Program-made: the position numbers and the translations under genes
Shown here: one piece after another, positions 63,150 through 64,000 of the stretch
Numbering within the stretch: the stretch's first letter is position 1
Layout of the letters: each line of letters starts with the position of its first letter
Assembly: GCA_033584155.1 (NCBI GenBank)
Contig: CP138355.1
Span: 1,382,501 to 1,446,500, forward strand
Direction: 5' to 3'
Length of the DNA: 64,000 nucleotides
Source of the DNA: Candidatus Electrothrix scaldis
GTDB lineage: Bacteria > Desulfobacterota > Desulfobulbia > Desulfobulbales > Desulfobulbaceae
Notes under the pieces: model-generated
The model's input: the letters and a program-made list of their open reading frames with translations, nothing else
Told to the model about the DNA's origin: nothing
The model's database searches: none

Positions 63150-63454
63150 TAGTGTGTTTGTGTGTTTTTCAGTCCGGCCTGTTAGGCTGGGCGGTTATCC
63201 TCTGTTCCTTTTTGAGGATGGATGGCAAACGTGAACCTCTTTTCCTGTGGAAACAGGACTGCGGGGAAGGTAGCATAAATAGGGAAAAATTTAAACTCCT
63301 TCGGAAGAGGCAGAGCTGCTTTCCTGCCTTGCAGCTACATTTTTGCCTTATTGCCGTGAACTTTTACGAAAAATGAGGTAGACTCCCGATAATTGTCTGT
63401 CCGCAGATCGAATATTGTCCGGGAAAATGCCTGGAACCTAACTTCTAAAGACTT
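63150..63454. other. intergenic region between lepA and rpoH
   Basis: About 305 bases separate these divergent genes. The region should carry both promoters and, for rpoH, possibly a structured leader that senses temperature. I can identify no well-matched -35/-10 pair or clear hairpin thermometer by eye. Confidence 0.4.
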
Positions 63455-64000
63455 ATGAGTGAGGAAAATAAGCTCGACCAACAGCATCATCCTCTGGTGG
63501 TGACATCCACCGACGAGAACCTGCCAGCGGTCAGTAATCCTGCCCTGCATCGCTATCTCCAAGAGATCAGTCAGTATGAATTGCTGAGCCGGGAAGAGAC
63601 CGAGGAGTTGGCAATGCATTTTAAAGAAACCGGTGACCCTGACGCTGCCTATCGGCTGGTTTCCTCCAACCTGCGTTTGGTGGTCAAGGTGGCAATGGAT
63701 TTTCAGAAGTACTGGATGCAGAACTTTATGGATTTGGTCCAGGAAGGGAATGTTGGACTGGTGCAGGCAACTAAAAAGTTTGACCCCTATCGCGGGGTGA
63801 AGTTCTCCTATTATGCGGCCTACTGGATTCGTGCCTACATCCTGAAGTTTATCATGGATAACTGGCGTCTGGTTAAGATAGGTACCACCCAGGCCCAGCG
63901 TAAACTCTTTTTTAGTCTGAATAAAGAAAAGAAACTGCTTGAGGCCCAGGGCTTCAAACCTGATGTGAAGTTGCTGGCAGAACGTCTGAACGTCAAGGAA
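63455..64000 (+). CDS. rpoH: RNA polymerase sigma-32 factor RpoH, 5' part
   Basis: From the ATG at 63455 the frame stays open to the window edge (182 codons). The protein matches heat-shock sigma factors. Region 1.2/2 reads NPALHRYLQEISQYELLSRE and then LVSSNLRLVVKVAMDFQKYW, region 2.3-2.4 FMDLVQEGNVGLVQATKKFD, followed by YYAAYWIRAYILKFIMDNW and the RpoH-box-like QAQRKLFFSLNKEKK. The C-terminal regions 3 and 4 lie beyond the window. The ribosome binding site is weak (AAAG). Confidence 0.9.
   Translation, partial: MSEENKLDQQHHPLVVTSTDENLPAVSNPALHRYLQEISQYELLSREETEELAMHFKETGDPDAAYRLVSSNLRLVVKVAMDFQKYWMQNFMDLVQEGNVGLVQATKKFDPYRGVKFSYYAAYWIRAYILKFIMDNWRLVKIGTTQAQRKLFFSLNKEKKLLEAQGFKPDVKLLAERLNVKE

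Overview
The window looks like a chromosomal stretch of a Gram-negative Desulfobacterota bacterium, most likely of the Desulfobulbales. Cable-bacterium relatives are possible, but I cannot prove this without searches. The inference rests on a 16S rRNA gene with a Gram-negative housekeeping set, a periplasmic CbiK-type cobaltochelatase of the kind known from sulfate reducers, a TauE/SafE transporter, CHASE2/FecR/OmpA signalling genes, and many moderate-GC genes with typical bacterial ribosome binding sites. The 16S gene is cut by the left edge and an rpoH gene is cut by the right edge.

Layout. 1-1.5 kb: the 5' three quarters of a 16S rRNA gene (minus strand) with two tandem sigma70 promoters. 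1.8-7.1 kb (minus): TSUP transporter, a small conserved protein, then the signalling trio FecR - OmpA lipoprotein - CHASE2/HD-GYP, and an AmpD-like amidase. 7.2-16.1 kb (plus): RNA and DNA maintenance (cca, rlmE, yebC, ruvC, maf), a translationally coupled DUF488 pair, and a HEAT/cyclic-nucleotide/PilZ fusion protein. 16.4-25.6 kb: an outer-membrane porin-like protein, a hybrid receiver-GAF-histidine kinase, a DinG-type helicase, a polyprenyl synthetase and glycogen phosphorylase. 25.9-27 kb: two paralogous small secreted proteins. 27.1-31.4 kb: a cobalamin riboswitch with its intrinsic terminator controlling periplasmic CbiK plus a BtuCDF-like uptake system.

31.6-57.2 kb is a patchwork of conserved genes (mutS, efp, mltF, thrC, a YfcE-type phosphodiesterase) and accessory genes: two Rpn-like PD-(D/E)XK genes, an XRE regulator with a damaged AbrB-like partner, an LRR-Roc-COR (Roco) GTPase, a HET-C-like protein next to a PaeR7I/XhoI-type restriction-modification system, a GGDEF protein with a degenerate active site, an intact IS1380-family element with target duplication, and decayed PH-like and EI24 gene pieces. 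57.4-61.3 kb carries a 1271-residue secreted FG-GAP/beta-helix protein. The window closes with lepA (minus) and the start of rpoH (plus).

The strongest unexplained signal is a pair of arrays of near-palindromes, both with a strict 23-bp period, lying at each end of the Roco gene (37,116-37,316 and 39,668-39,897). The two arrays differ in sequence. In at least one unit a change in one arm is matched by a change in the other, so the dyad symmetry, not the sequence, seems to be what is kept. A second theme is cyclic-di-GMP: an HD-GYP phosphodiesterase, a PilZ fusion protein and a GGDEF protein that keeps its inhibitory-site motif but not its catalytic one.
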